Positions 26,815 to 36,191 of a stretch of DNA of 64,000 nucleotides are shown piece by piece. The first letter of the stretch is position 1; each line of letters begins with the position of its first letter. The stretch spans positions 186,001-250,000 of the forward strand of contig NZ_QTXL01000001.1 in the NCBI RefSeq assembly GCF_003461625.1. The letters run 5' to 3'. Under the pieces are notes generated by a model. That model was given only the letters and a program-made list of their open reading frames with translations. It was not told the DNA's origin and did no database searches. The position numbers were made by a program, and so were the translations under genes. The stretch comes from Clostridium sp. AF15-31 (GTDB lineage: Bacteria; Bacillota; Clostridia; Lachnospirales; Lachnospiraceae).

Positions 26815-28071
26815 TTACTCAATATTCATATATAAATGCCATGTATAGGATGCCTTATATGTGTTCCTGCCAACCTGAACCTCTGGAATAACATACATTG
26901 CTGTATATTTTCCCTCAATACAATTATTATATTCATAGGAATTTGTTCCGGCACCAACCGTTGCAACCTCATACCATTCCGGCTTTTCTGCCTTGATATC
27001 ATTACATGCATATACATGATATTTTGTTGCATTCTTTACACTTTCCCAGTTGATCTCTACAGAATTTCTTCCGGTACGCTTCATACTGATCTTTGCCTGT
27101 GGGATCACAGTCTGCATATCCGTCCATTTTCCATAATATTTCTTGCCATTGATCTTGACATAAGCTCTGACACGAACCTTGAAGCCTTTATTTTCAACGG
27201 AAGGAATGTTGATACTGAGCTTTGTTTTTGTAGAATAATACAAATTCAATCTTCTTCCTTCCAGTGAATATACTTCCATCTGATATCCGGTTGGATCATA
27301 CTTATCACCAGCCGCTTTTGTCCATCCAATTGTTACAGTATTGCTTTCTGTTGGCTGCCACAATAAATTGTTATACCGGAATGCCGCTACTCTCTTTGGT
27401 CTTTTTGGTGATGAATAGAAATCATATGCTTCGATATTTCCACCCTTTGCCATAAAGCCGGAGCTGGAACGCTTTACAGGTACAACACGGACATTATTAA
27501 CAGATCCGGTTCTGACACGGATCGATACCGCATTTTTCTTTACAACCGCTTTTTTCTTATCATTTACATATACAATATAACGGTTTGCACCTCTCACCTT
27601 ATCCCACTTAAATCTGATATAATGAGGAGTCGCCTTGATCTGCTTGATCGTAGATTTTGCTGTCTTAGATGGCGAAGTTACTACTTCTAATCTCTTTCCT
27701 GCAGGTCCGATCTTATATTTTCCATTTTCTTTTTTATAAACAGCCTTTACAACTACATAATATGTTCTGCTTGACGTAAGGTTACTAATTTTTTTCTTTG
27801 TATTTTTACTTCCTACAACATCACATGTTTTATTTGTCAGGCGCTTATATTTTCCATTTCCTGATGAAATAAACACATCATAACCATATGCATTTTTCAG
27901 GCTCTTCCAGCTCACCGTAACCGAATCCTCTTCTGACCGGGTCTGTGTGAGTCCCTTTACTTCGCTTGCTGCAGATGCCTTCAATGTTCCGTTTGAAAAA
28001 AAACATACTGCTATCATTACAAATATAAATGTTTTTATCATTGATAAATTTCTGTTTTTCATGCCAATCAT
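26815..28071 (-). CDS. Secreted protein with fibronectin type III-like domains
   Basis: 418 residues with a signal peptide (about 1-33, cut near ASA). Four FnIII-like modules can be followed by their repeated Trp...Tyr.V and Y.V.V.AV strands (VSWKSLKNAYGYDVFISS, FKWDKVRGANRYIVYV, VTIGWTKAAGDKY..GYQMEVYS, INWESVKNATKYHVYACN). The ending VIPEVQVGRNTYKASYTWHL is matched in the next gene, so the two are tandem paralogues. No sortase signal or anchor is visible, so release or non-covalent wall binding is expected. Partner unknown. Confidence 0.75.
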   Translation of the reverse strand: MIGMKNRNLSMIKTFIFVMIAVCFFSNGTLKASAASEVKGLTQTRSEEDSVTVSWKSLKNAYGYDVFISSGNGKYKRLTNKTCDVVGSKNTKKKISNLTSSRTYYVVVKAVYKKENGKYKIGPAGKRLEVVTSPSKTAKSTIKQIKATPHYIRFKWDKVRGANRYIVYVNDKKKAVVKKNAVSIRVRTGSVNNVRVVPVKRSSSGFMAKGGNIEAYDFYSSPKRPKRVAAFRYNNLLWQPTESNTVTIGWTKAAGDKYDPTGYQMEVYSLEGRRLNLYYSTKTKLSINIPSVENKGFKVRVRAYVKINGKKYYGKWTDMQTVIPQAKISMKRTGRNSVEINWESVKNATKYHVYACNDIKAEKPEWYEVATVGAGTNSYEYNNCIEGKYTAMYVIPEVQVGRNTYKASYTWHLYMNIE

Positions 28072-28214
28072 TTCCTTTTTGTTAAAATTATATTACAAAA
28101 ATATCAAATTTCTGATACATAGTCAATATTTATTTCATTTTAGTCTTTTTTATGGTCTTTATTATATATCATTCTGGTCTTGAATCCTAGTCCCTGATTA
28201 TAAGATTGAAATTA

Positions 28215-28262
28215 TAAAAAACACTGGAAAAACCATCAAAACTGATTTCTCCAGTGTTTTTT
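28215..28262. terminator. Bidirectional terminator between the FnIII paralogues
   Basis: AAAAAACACTGG/CCAGTGTTTTTT inverted repeat (28215-28226 with 28251-28262). On the minus strand it lies about 40 bp after the gene at 28300, so each paralogue is its own transcript. Confidence 0.8.
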
Positions 28263-28299
28263 ATCAACTAACTACTTTTTCATTGCTAAAATAATATTT

Positions 28300-29604
28300 T
28301 TAATAATACTTGCTCATATACATTTTCATATACCATGTAGCATCTGCCTTATATGACTTCTTTCCAATCTTTACAGTTGGTATAACGTAAAATCCTGCAT
28401 AATTACCGGTTTTCAGCTTTTTAACAGTATATGATGTTGTTTTCTTTCCTACTTTTGCAACCTTATACCATTTTTTATTGCTGGTAAATGAACCTGCATT
28501 CTTGCATGCATAGATAGTATAGCCTGTAGCATTTGAAACTTTCTTCCATGATAATTTTACAGAAGTCTTTGACTTTCTTGTAAGTTTAACATCTGCCTGA
28601 GGAATTACAACCTTAGTTTTTGACCATTTGCTGTAACACTTCTTACCATTTACTACAACATAACTTGAAACCTTTACTCTGAATCCTTTATTCTTTATTG
28701 CCTTCAAGCTAAATGTCTTGCTTCTTGTATATGAATTGGCAATATTATATGTTTTCAGCTTTTTCTTACCATCAACTGAATAAACAGCAATTCTATATCC
28801 CTGTTCATAGAACTTATTATTATCATTTCTATCCCAACCAACTGTTACTTTAGTTCTATTATTTGCATCCCAGCTTATATTATTATAGGCTAAACTTGCA
28901 ACTTTAACAGGAGCCTTAGGTGCAGTTTTAACACCAGATACAGATTCATAATTATAGATTGCTTCATATCCTGTTGAAGATACTCTTACAGGATATACAT
29001 AATATGTGCTTTGTGTTCCTGCTTCGGCTTTAAGCTTTACAGAAGTCTGTGAACCATTAACTTCTGCTACTTTTACACCATTTGTCATATTATTATCACG
29101 ATATATAACATATTTTGTAGTACCATAAGAAGGTGACCACTGTATTGTTACTGAATTATATGTTGCACCAATCTGTTTAACTGTACCCAGTGCGTCTGAT
29201 GACGGTGCTGTAACAATTTCACCTGTAGCTGCCAAATTCACATTTGCATTATAAACATAACCAGTGCCACTTACATATGTTTCATACACAGGTACGGCTT
29301 TTACTTTGTATGTACATCCCACACTTAAGCCAGTATAAGTATACTCTGGTTTATAACTATCTGGATATTTATCATCATCTACTCTTGTCCATTTAGCACC
29401 ATTATTTGATGAATAATAGATGTAATATCCGCTTGCGCCATCAGCACCATTAAATTCTATCTTGGCACTATTCTGCCCTGCTTCTGTCTGCCTGATGTTT
29501 GTAACATTTGTCGCTGCCATAGATGTAATGCTCATTGCAAACAGCATAATACTTGTAATTGCCAGTAAAATTAGTGATTTACTGAATACTCTCTTCTTTT
29601 CCAT
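28300..29604 (-). CDS. Secreted protein with fibronectin type III-like domains
   Basis: 434 residues, signal peptide 1-31 (ends in SMAA). Four FnIII-like modules as in its neighbour (KIEFNGADGASGYYIYYSS, VTIQWSPSYGTTKYVIYRD, VTVGWDRNDNNKFYEQGYRIAVYS, LSWKKVSNATGYTIYACK), and the same type of C terminus (FYVIPTVKIGKKSYKADATWYM). It is richer in Lys, Ser and Thr and has higher AT codon use than genes around it, perhaps from recent duplication and divergence. No wall anchor motif. A perfect TTGACA promoter lies 95 bp upstream. Confidence 0.75.
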   Translation of the reverse strand: MEKKRVFSKSLILLAITSIMLFAMSITSMAATNVTNIRQTEAGQNSAKIEFNGADGASGYYIYYSSNNGAKWTRVDDDKYPDSYKPEYTYTGLSVGCTYKVKAVPVYETYVSGTGYVYNANVNLAATGEIVTAPSSDALGTVKQIGATYNSVTIQWSPSYGTTKYVIYRDNNMTNGVKVAEVNGSQTSVKLKAEAGTQSTYYVYPVRVSSTGYEAIYNYESVSGVKTAPKAPVKVASLAYNNISWDANNRTKVTVGWDRNDNNKFYEQGYRIAVYSVDGKKKLKTYNIANSYTRSKTFSLKAIKNKGFRVKVSSYVVVNGKKCYSKWSKTKVVIPQADVKLTRKSKTSVKLSWKKVSNATGYTIYACKNAGSFTSNKKWYKVAKVGKKTTSYTVKKLKTGNYAGFYVIPTVKIGKKSYKADATWYMKMYMSKYY

Positions 29605-29644
29605 AGAACTCTCCTTTTTTCTTGTTTAAAACCTTTTGCATCAA

Positions 29645-29705
29645 CTGATTCAGCCCAAGAATCAGCCTATAATAATAATTTACAATATATTTGATCTCGT
29701 GTCAA
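29645..29705 (-). promoter_or_regulatory. Promoter of the FnIII gene at 28300 with inverted repeat at start
   Basis: On the minus strand TTGACA (29700-29705), 17 bp, TAAATT (29677-29682; a weak -10). CTGATTC-N7-GAATCAG (29645-29665) lies just after the predicted start and could be an operator or a 5' stem that protects the mRNA. Confidence 0.45.
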
Positions 29706-29849
29706 TTTGGTGTGATTAGTGAATACTGCCAATTTTATTTATGCAGTTTGTACACATTTACACAGATTTTAAATACATCTTGCATATACTTTATATAAGT
29801 GTATATATTTAAAATAATTTATTTTATACAGTATTTTTTACTAAACGAT

Positions 29850-31520
29850 TTATTTTTCGTACGAGATCAACTGATTGATTGCATCCTCTCCTTCCTGATA
29901 GAATACCTTGATTGAATCGCCCTGCTGAATGAAGATCAGACTTTCATTTTCTGCAAAATCCTGTTTATAGACATTTCCATTTTCATCTGTAATATAGACA
30001 TAGGTACTGTCTTCCAGATTAATGTATTTGATATCTTTGACAGTGATCTGCTTGTTCGGAAGATCATCGGACAGATCTTTACCCGTCTTTAGTCCATTCT
30101 GTGCCAGCAGTTTATTATAAGATGCCAGTGTTTCTCTCTGTGTATTTCCGGTTGCTACGATGTTGTATTTCTCGACATCAACCAGTGCATACATTTTGAC
30201 AAGGCCACCGTTATCTTTTAATACCATAATATAAGTAGGAATACCGCCAATATTTATCAATGAAGGGAAGGACGCTTTATATCCAAGGTGCTGTACCTGT
30301 CCTTCTGCGGATGCCATTGCCGAGTGTTCTTCTGCACCAGCAATCGAATAATATTTGCTTTCTCCGGTACGAAGATTGATCATAACAAAACCGATATTAG
30401 ATTCATCTCCATTTACGGAAGTTACACCTGTGTATACCCACACATCTCCGTTCATTACCTTATAACCATAGTCATCTGTTGTCGTTTTACATCCCTTGTT
30501 GCCAAATACGCTGTTCCAGTAACCACCGGATAATTTTCCGTACCAGTCATATTTTTTACATGCCAGATCTCCGTCATAGACACGGTCTACCCATTTTGGT
30601 ACATCACCGACTTCATAATATTCAGTATCACCGGTACATGGATCACAGATTACTACGCCCTTTACATCCTTTGCACCGAACAAACCTGCATTTGATGTAA
30701 GTAACGGACAGATATAATATGGATTTCCGTTATCATCCAATTCCAGATAAAAGCCTTCAAACATAGCCGTCGGATATGCCATTTGCACATGACGATAAAG
30801 ATTCTGATTAAAATATGCAGAAGGTGAATAGATCATTGGTTTTTCAAGCTTTACATATTTTGCTTCATTCTTTACCGGATCGACGAGTACATATCCCGGT
30901 ATACCACTCTTTTTATTATTCATATATTTGATGAATCCAGCATATTCCAGAGCTGCTACCTTCATCGGACTTCCATTATAATCGATCGTACTGTAGTCAC
31001 TGCTTACTTCGTACTGGCTGACCACATCAGATAAAGAACCGATTGCACGTTCACCAATAATAACTGCCGTATCTGTATCCATCAGTGCTATATCATTGAT
31101 CTCTTTGCTCTCAACAATATCCGTCTCAAAATTTCCATCTTCAATCTGGATCAGGCCGGCATATTTGGAAGCTGCAAATAATTTAGATGATCCAATCCAT
31201 CCAACAAGTGCTGCCAAGATCATGATTCCGATCACAATACCAAATATCTTCGTCAGTTTTGGTGATACAGGCATATCATCCATCTGTTCTGCCTTTAAAT
31301 TCAATGTACAAATAAAAAGTGCAACAACTGTTACGATCATCCATATCCAGAATTCAACACTGTGAAGATTGATTGTCGGCGTTAATACATAATATAATAC
31401 TGCTTCTATTACGATGATTACTGCCAGCATGATAAAATTCCATTTACCAAATTTTTTTCCGGATTGGTCTGCATCATAATAACTTTCTTTTTTCTTTTTG
31501 TTCTTACCCATATCCATCAC
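29850..31520 (-). CDS. Large membrane-anchored protein of unknown function
   Basis: 556 residues. A basic N terminus (MGKNKKKKESYY) precedes three membrane segments (about 27-46, 56-75, 90-112); the remaining 440 residues are extracytoplasmic and beta-rich, with a repeated pattern of short blocks such as GYVLVDPVKNEAKYVKL, GVVICDPCTGDTEYYEV and GFVMINLRTGESKYYSI, each ending in a Tyr/Val pair. These look like beta-propeller-type blades. I do not recognise the family. A terminator-like hairpin stands just before its RBS. Confidence 0.65.
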   Translation of the reverse strand: MMDMGKNKKKKESYYDADQSGKKFGKWNFIMLAVIIVIEAVLYYVLTPTINLHSVEFWIWMIVTVVALFICTLNLKAEQMDDMPVSPKLTKIFGIVIGIMILAALVGWIGSSKLFAASKYAGLIQIEDGNFETDIVESKEINDIALMDTDTAVIIGERAIGSLSDVVSQYEVSSDYSTIDYNGSPMKVAALEYAGFIKYMNNKKSGIPGYVLVDPVKNEAKYVKLEKPMIYSPSAYFNQNLYRHVQMAYPTAMFEGFYLELDDNGNPYYICPLLTSNAGLFGAKDVKGVVICDPCTGDTEYYEVGDVPKWVDRVYDGDLACKKYDWYGKLSGGYWNSVFGNKGCKTTTDDYGYKVMNGDVWVYTGVTSVNGDESNIGFVMINLRTGESKYYSIAGAEEHSAMASAEGQVQHLGYKASFPSLINIGGIPTYIMVLKDNGGLVKMYALVDVEKYNIVATGNTQRETLASYNKLLAQNGLKTGKDLSDDLPNKQITVKDIKYINLEDSTYVYITDENGNVYKQDFAENESLIFIQQGDSIKVFYQEGEDAINQLISYEK

Positions 31521-31534
31521 TCTCCTTTTTTACG

Positions 31535-31565
31535 GAAAAAATGCGCCAGGAACATCCCAGCGCAT
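31535..31565 (-). terminator. Terminator between fumarase genes and the gene at 29850
   Basis: GATGCGC...GCGCAT stem (31560-31565 with 31541-31546) followed on the minus strand by TTTTTT. It is 150 bp after the fumarase stop and only 20 bp before the next start codon, so it could be read either as the end of the fumarase transcript or as an attenuator. Confidence 0.6.
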
Positions 31566-31672
31566 CTCTCTTAAACATTTACTATTTAAATGGCTTTGAA
31601 CATCACAATGCTATTGTAACCTGATGCACATAATTATGTATAGCTGTGAATATCTCTATTATAATTCTTTAA

Positions 31673-31690
31673 TATATCAATTTTGATATA
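31673..31690. promoter_or_regulatory. Palindrome TATATCAA-TT-TTGATATA
   Basis: An 18-bp palindrome with a 2-bp centre, 28 bp after the fumarase stop. It could be an operator for the gene at 29850 or a chance AT-rich palindrome. Confidence 0.3.
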
Positions 31691-31717
31691 ATAGAACGAA
31701 AACAGCTTTATTCTATA

Positions 31718-32287
31718 TTATTCCTGCTGTTTCAGATAATCTGCAACCGCTGTTTCGTACAGATTATTTCCTTTGCTGTCAATTACTACAATAACAGGCA
31801 GATTTTCAACTGTCATCTTACGGATGGCTTCTGTTCCCAGATCATCATATGCAACGACCTCTGATTTCTTGATACATTTGGAAAGGAGTGCACCTGCACC
31901 GCCTACCGCAGCAAAATATACTGCCTTATTTTCTACGATGGCATCAATAACTGCCTGACTTCTCTTTCCTTTTCCGATCATTCCATTCAAACCTTTTGAA
32001 AGAATGAGTGGTGTGTATTTGTCCATACGACTGCTGGTTGTTGGTCCTGCCGATCCGATGACCTGACCTTTTCTTGCAGGTGTTGGTCCCAGGTAATAGA
32101 TCACATTTCCTTCCAACTGAATTGGAAGCTTTGATTCATCATTTTCATTCTCGATCAATGTATCATACATTCTCTTATGTGCAGCATCTCTGGCACTGTA
32201 GATCACCCCTGATATATATACATAATCTCCTGCATGAAGGTCTTCAACCTGTTTTTTATCAAATGGTGCTGTAATATGCTTATCCAT
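31718..32287 (-). CDS. Class I fumarate hydratase, beta (C-terminal) subunit
   Basis: 189 residues from the ATG at 32287; an ATG three codons earlier lacks spacing from a site. Motifs are those of the TtdB/FumA C-terminal domain: GDYVYISGVIYSARDAAHKR, YYLGPTPARKGQVIGSAGPTTSSRMD, GMIGKG. With the alpha subunit encoded 93 bp upstream it forms an oxygen-sensitive [4Fe-4S] hydratase interconverting fumarate and malate. A tartrate dehydratase or other hydro-lyase is possible, but the pair is typical of clostridial fumarase. Confidence 0.88.
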   Translation of the reverse strand: MDKHITAPFDKKQVEDLHAGDYVYISGVIYSARDAAHKRMYDTLIENENDESKLPIQLEGNVIYYLGPTPARKGQVIGSAGPTTSSRMDKYTPLILSKGLNGMIGKGKRSQAVIDAIVENKAVYFAAVGGAGALLSKCIKKSEVVAYDDLGTEAIRKMTVENLPVIVVIDSKGNNLYETAVADYLKQQE

Positions 32288-32380
32288 TTTTCTCATCTCT
32301 CTCTTTTTATTCTTCTATAAAATAAATTCTGTAATTCATATCTGCCATGTATTGACCTTAATGACAGCTTTTGAGATTCA

Positions 32381-33223
32381 TTACAGAATCCTCGTTACAT
32401 GTCTGTTGACATGACAGCACATATTTACTGCAAGCGGCATACCTGCGATATGTGTTGCATAAGTCTCGATATTAACTGCAAGTGCTGTTGTCTTACCGCC
32501 TAGGCCACCCGGTCCGATTCCTGTATGATTAACGGCATCCAGAATTTCATTTTCAATTCTTGCAATATGCTCATATGGTGAATGTTCTCCGGCTTTTCTG
32601 GTAAGAGCTTTCTTTGCAAGCTTTGCAGCCATTTCAAAATCTCCGCCCAGACCTACACCTACAAACATCGGAGGACATGCATTTGGACCTGCATCCTTGA
32701 CTGCCTGAAGAACGGCTGCTTTTACGCCTTCTTCTCCATCGGCAGGCTTTAACATGAACACACGGCTCATATTCTCGCTTCCGAATCCCTTTGGTGCAAT
32801 CGTAATCTCTATATTTTCACCCGGTACAATATCATAATGTATGATTGCCGGTGTATTGTCCTTTGTATTTTCACGGATCAGCGGATCTCTTACAACAGAT
32901 TTACGAAGATATCCTTCTGTATATCCCTGTCTGACTCCTTCGTTCACTGCATCAGTCAGATTCATGCCTTCTACATGAACATCCTGTCCGACATTAATGA
33001 AAAATACCGCCATTCCTGTATCCTGACAGATCGGTATCTGATCCTCTGCTGCTATATCCAAATTTTCACATAACTGCGAAAGAATCTGTCTTCCAAGTAC
33101 ACTGTCCTCTTCTTCTGCAGCATTTCTGACTGCCTGTTCCATATCCTCTGACAGCTTCAGATTTGCCTCAATACACATTTCTTTTACAGTCTGAATAATC
33201 TCATCTGTATTAATTGTACGCAT
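32381..33223 (-). CDS. Class I fumarate hydratase, alpha (N-terminal) subunit
   Basis: 280 residues. Cluster ligands appear in QIPICQDTG (about 63-69), [14 protein letters not shown] (about 183) and later in [10 protein letters not shown]; also [13 protein letters not shown]. This is the Fe-S cluster and catalytic part of the two-subunit class I fumarase, cytoplasmic. It is cotranscribed with the beta subunit gene downstream and, 17 bp upstream, with the small membrane protein gene. Confidence 0.9.
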   Translation of the reverse strand: MRTINTDEIIQTVKEMCIEANLKLSEDMEQAVRNAAEEEDSVLGRQILSQLCENLDIAAEDQIPICQDTGMAVFFINVGQDVHVEGMNLTDAVNEGVRQGYTEGYLRKSVVRDPLIRENTKDNTPAIIHYDIVPGENIEITIAPKGFGSENMSRVFMLKPADGEEGVKAAVLQAVKDAGPNACPPMFVGVGLGGDFEMAAKLAKKALTRKAGEHSPYEHIARIENEILDAVNHTGIGPGGLGGKTTALAVNIETYATHIAGMPLAVNMCCHVNRHVTRIL

Positions 33224-33240
33224 TTTCTTATCCTCTTTTT

Positions 33241-33546
33241 TTAGTTATCCAGAAAATCATCATCATTCTTTTTGTAATATGGATCTTTTCTTCGTTTCAT
33301 ATATCTGTATATATGAGCCATCAGTGTCAAAAATGCCAGTGCAATGACCAGTACGATCATTATATACAGGATATCCATAATATAACTGGAAAGACCTGCC
33401 GTATTATTGGATGATTCCAAAAATTTACTTAATCTGTCATTTTTGGTAATAATATTCTGTGCTTCCGTTGTTGCCTCTGTTGTTGCTGTTTTAAATACAA
33501 TGCCGTTGATAGCATTATACAACCCCAAATATATTTTAGCTGGCAT
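33241..33546 (-). CDS. Small single-pass membrane protein between gyrA and fumarase
   Basis: 101 residues with one membrane helix (about 55-82) flanked by a Thr/Ala-rich N-terminal part (TTEATTEAQN) and a basic/acidic tail (RYMKRRKDPYYKKNDDDF). No recognised family. A strong GGAGGTGGG site before the ATG shows it is a real gene. It lies after gyrA and 17 bp before the fumarase alpha gene, probably in the fumarase transcript. Confidence 0.65.
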   Translation of the reverse strand: MPAKIYLGLYNAINGIVFKTATTEATTEAQNIITKNDRLSKFLESSNNTAGLSSYIMDILYIMIVLVIALAFLTLMAHIYRYMKRRKDPYYKKNDDDFLDN

Positions 33547-33588
33547 ATCCCACCTCCAATTTTTAGTAACTTTTTACCTTCTTTATGA

Positions 33589-33616
33589 ATACCGGCTGAT
33601 CTTATTCAGCCGGTAT
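33589..33616 (-). terminator. Hairpin after gyrA
   Basis: Perfect 11-bp stem ATACCGGCTGA/TCAGCCGGTAT eight bases after the gyrA stop. The following bases on the minus strand are TCATAAAG, a poor T-run, so it may be mainly an mRNA 3' stabiliser. Confidence 0.6.
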
Positions 33617-33624
33617 CCTTTATA

Positions 33625-36174
33625 TTATTCTTCTGTTGAATCTTCTTCCGATGACTGTTCTTCTGATACTTCTGTATCTTCTGTTTCTTCCGGATTTTCT
33701 CCTTCCGGATCCTCATCGTCAAATTCTTCTTTTTGTACTTCTGTCATGGATGCTACCTTGACATTATTATCATAGTTCAGATTGATAACCTTTACACCGG
33801 AGGTTACTCGTCCAAGTGTGGATATTCCATCACAGCTTGTACGGATAATGATTCCTTCTGTGGTGATGATCATAACATCATTTTCATCGGTAACGATCTT
33901 CGCTCCTACAAGATCACCTGTTTTTTCTGTAATCTTATAGCATTTAACACCTTTACCACCACGGTTCTGGGCGTTAAATTCTGAGATTAATGTCCTCTTA
34001 CCCATACCATTTTCGGTAACAAGCAGAATCTTTTCTCCCTGTGAACTCATCTGCATGGAAATTACGATATCATCTTTTCCAAGATGGATACCCTTTACAC
34101 CCATGGAAGTTCTTCCGGTCTGTCTGACGTCTTTTTCATTAAAACGAATCGACATACCCTTCTTTGTGATCAGGAAGATATCATCATCTCCATTTGTTGC
34201 TTTCACTTCGATTAGTTCATCATTATCACGCAAAACAATAGCTGTAAGTCCTGTCTTTCTCACATTCTGATATTCTAAGATATCTGTTTTCTTTACCATA
34301 CCATTTCTGGTTGCCATGAACAGATATTTACCATCCTCGTAGCTCTTTAACGGAATGACTGCTGTGATCTTCTCACCTGCCTGAAGCTGAAGAAGATTTA
34401 CGATTGCAACACCTCTGGCTGTTCTCCCTGCTTCCGGTATCTCATATCCCTTCAGACGGTATACTCTACCGGTATTTGTAAAGAACATCAGATAATTATG
34501 TGTCGTTGTTACGATCAGATTCTCAATGTAATCTTCATCGATCGTCTGCATACCACGGATACCCTTACCACCACGATTCTGTGCCTTGAAGAGGTCTTCC
34601 GGCATACGCTTGATATAACCGAGCTTTGTCATGGCTATGACGATATTTTCTCTCTCGATCAGTTCTTCGTCTGTTACTTCGTCAACATCTCTGCCAAGAG
34701 CGGTTCTTCTCTCATCACCATATTTCTGAGAAATAACAAGAAGTTCATCTTTGATAACTCCGAGTAATTTTTTCTCATCTGCAAGAATTGCTTTCAGATA
34801 ACTGATCTTATCCATCAGTTCTTTATACTCTGCCTCTAACTTCTCGCGTTCCAGACCTGTCAGAGCACGAAGTCTCATATCTACGATTGCCTGTGCCTGA
34901 ATCTCTGTCAGTCCGAATCTTTCGATCAATGAATTCTTCGCATCCTGTACACTCTTAGAACTACGGATAATGTTGATAACTTCATCGATATTATCGAGTG
35001 CGATCAACAATCCCTTTAAAATATGTGCTCGTTCTTCTGCCTTATTCAGATCATACTTTGTACGTCTGGTTACGACATCCTCCTGATGCTTCAGATAATA
35101 TCCGAGCATCTGGCTGATATTTAAAATTTTTGGAACACCATCTACAAGTGCCAGCATATTAACACCAAATGTATCCTGAAGCTGTGTATGCTTATATAAC
35201 TGATTCAGAAGTACATTTGCATTTGTATCTTTCTTTAATTCGATGACAACACGAATACCTTCTCTGGATGATTCGTCTCTTACATCCGTGATTCCATCTA
35301 CACGTTTGGTCTTTACAAGCTCTACGATCTTCTGGATCAGTAAAGCTTTATTTACCATATATGGAAGCTCCGTTACTACAATCTTATGCTTACCATTTGG
35401 CATTGCCTCGATATCTGTAACGGCACGAACCTTGATCTTACCACGACCGGTTCTGTATGCTTCTTCAATTCCACGACGTCCAAGGATCTCTGCTCCCATA
35501 GGAAAATCAGGTCCTTTTATGATCTGCATGATCTCGTCAATGGAGGTTTCTCTGTCTTCTTCTATACGGTTATCAATGATTTTTACGGTTGCACCGATTA
35601 CTTCCTTTAAATTATGTGGTGGAATATTGGTAGCCATACCAACTGCAATACCGGTTGTACCATTTACTAATAGATTAGGAAAACGTGATGGAAGTACCGT
35701 TGGCTCTTTTTCTGTCTCATCAAAGTTTGGTACAAAATCTACTGTATCTTTATTGATATCAGCTAACATTTCCATACTTATCTTTGATAACCTTGCCTCT
35801 GTGTATCGCATCGCAGCAGCACCATCACCATCTTCTGAACCAAAGTTACCATGACCATCTACCAACGGATATCTTGTATTCCAGTCCTGAGCCAGTTTTA
35901 CGAGAGCATCATAGATGGAACTGTCTCCATGTGGATGATATTTACCCATGGTATCACCGACGATACGGGCACATTTACGATGTGGCTTATCCGGACCGTT
36001 GTTCAGTTCTATCATTGAGTGAAGGATTCTTCGCTGAACAGGCTTCAAACCATCTCTTACATCAGGAAGTGCTCGTGCTGCAATAACACTCATGGCATAA
36101 TCTATATAAGACCGCTCCATGGTCTTCTTGAGCCCGACTTCACTTATTTTGTCAAAAATCTTATCGTCATCCAT
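33625..36174 (-). CDS. gyrA: DNA gyrase subunit A
   Basis: 849 residues. Catalytic Tyr in RYTEARL (about 124). The quinolone-resistance region reads HPHGDSSIYDALVKLAQ, with Ser and Asp at the positions corresponding to E. coli 83 and 87, i.e. the sensitive type. The C-terminal DNA-wrapping domain starts with a GyrA-box variant QNRGGKG (about 520), and the same heptapeptide recurs near residue 740. The tail is very acidic (last 35 residues mostly Glu/Asp/Ser). Gyrase introduces negative supercoils. It follows gyrB by 17 bp in the dnaA-side operon. Confidence 0.97.
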   Translation of the reverse strand: MDDDKIFDKISEVGLKKTMERSYIDYAMSVIAARALPDVRDGLKPVQRRILHSMIELNNGPDKPHRKCARIVGDTMGKYHPHGDSSIYDALVKLAQDWNTRYPLVDGHGNFGSEDGDGAAAMRYTEARLSKISMEMLADINKDTVDFVPNFDETEKEPTVLPSRFPNLLVNGTTGIAVGMATNIPPHNLKEVIGATVKIIDNRIEEDRETSIDEIMQIIKGPDFPMGAEILGRRGIEEAYRTGRGKIKVRAVTDIEAMPNGKHKIVVTELPYMVNKALLIQKIVELVKTKRVDGITDVRDESSREGIRVVIELKKDTNANVLLNQLYKHTQLQDTFGVNMLALVDGVPKILNISQMLGYYLKHQEDVVTRRTKYDLNKAEERAHILKGLLIALDNIDEVINIIRSSKSVQDAKNSLIERFGLTEIQAQAIVDMRLRALTGLEREKLEAEYKELMDKISYLKAILADEKKLLGVIKDELLVISQKYGDERRTALGRDVDEVTDEELIERENIVIAMTKLGYIKRMPEDLFKAQNRGGKGIRGMQTIDEDYIENLIVTTTHNYLMFFTNTGRVYRLKGYEIPEAGRTARGVAIVNLLQLQAGEKITAVIPLKSYEDGKYLFMATRNGMVKKTDILEYQNVRKTGLTAIVLRDNDELIEVKATNGDDDIFLITKKGMSIRFNEKDVRQTGRTSMGVKGIHLGKDDIVISMQMSSQGEKILLVTENGMGKRTLISEFNAQNRGGKGVKCYKITEKTGDLVGAKIVTDENDVMIITTEGIIIRTSCDGISTLGRVTSGVKVINLNYDNNVKVASMTEVQKEEFDDEDPEGENPEETEDTEVSEEQSSEEDSTEE

Positions 36175-36191
36175 GTTCTTCTCCCTTTCGT

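Noticed and set aside
32326..32389. Inverted repeat ATTCTGTAAT/ATTACAGAAT across the end of the fumarase alpha gene
   Set aside because: One arm is coding sequence and there is no T-run; kept out of the feature list as too weak.
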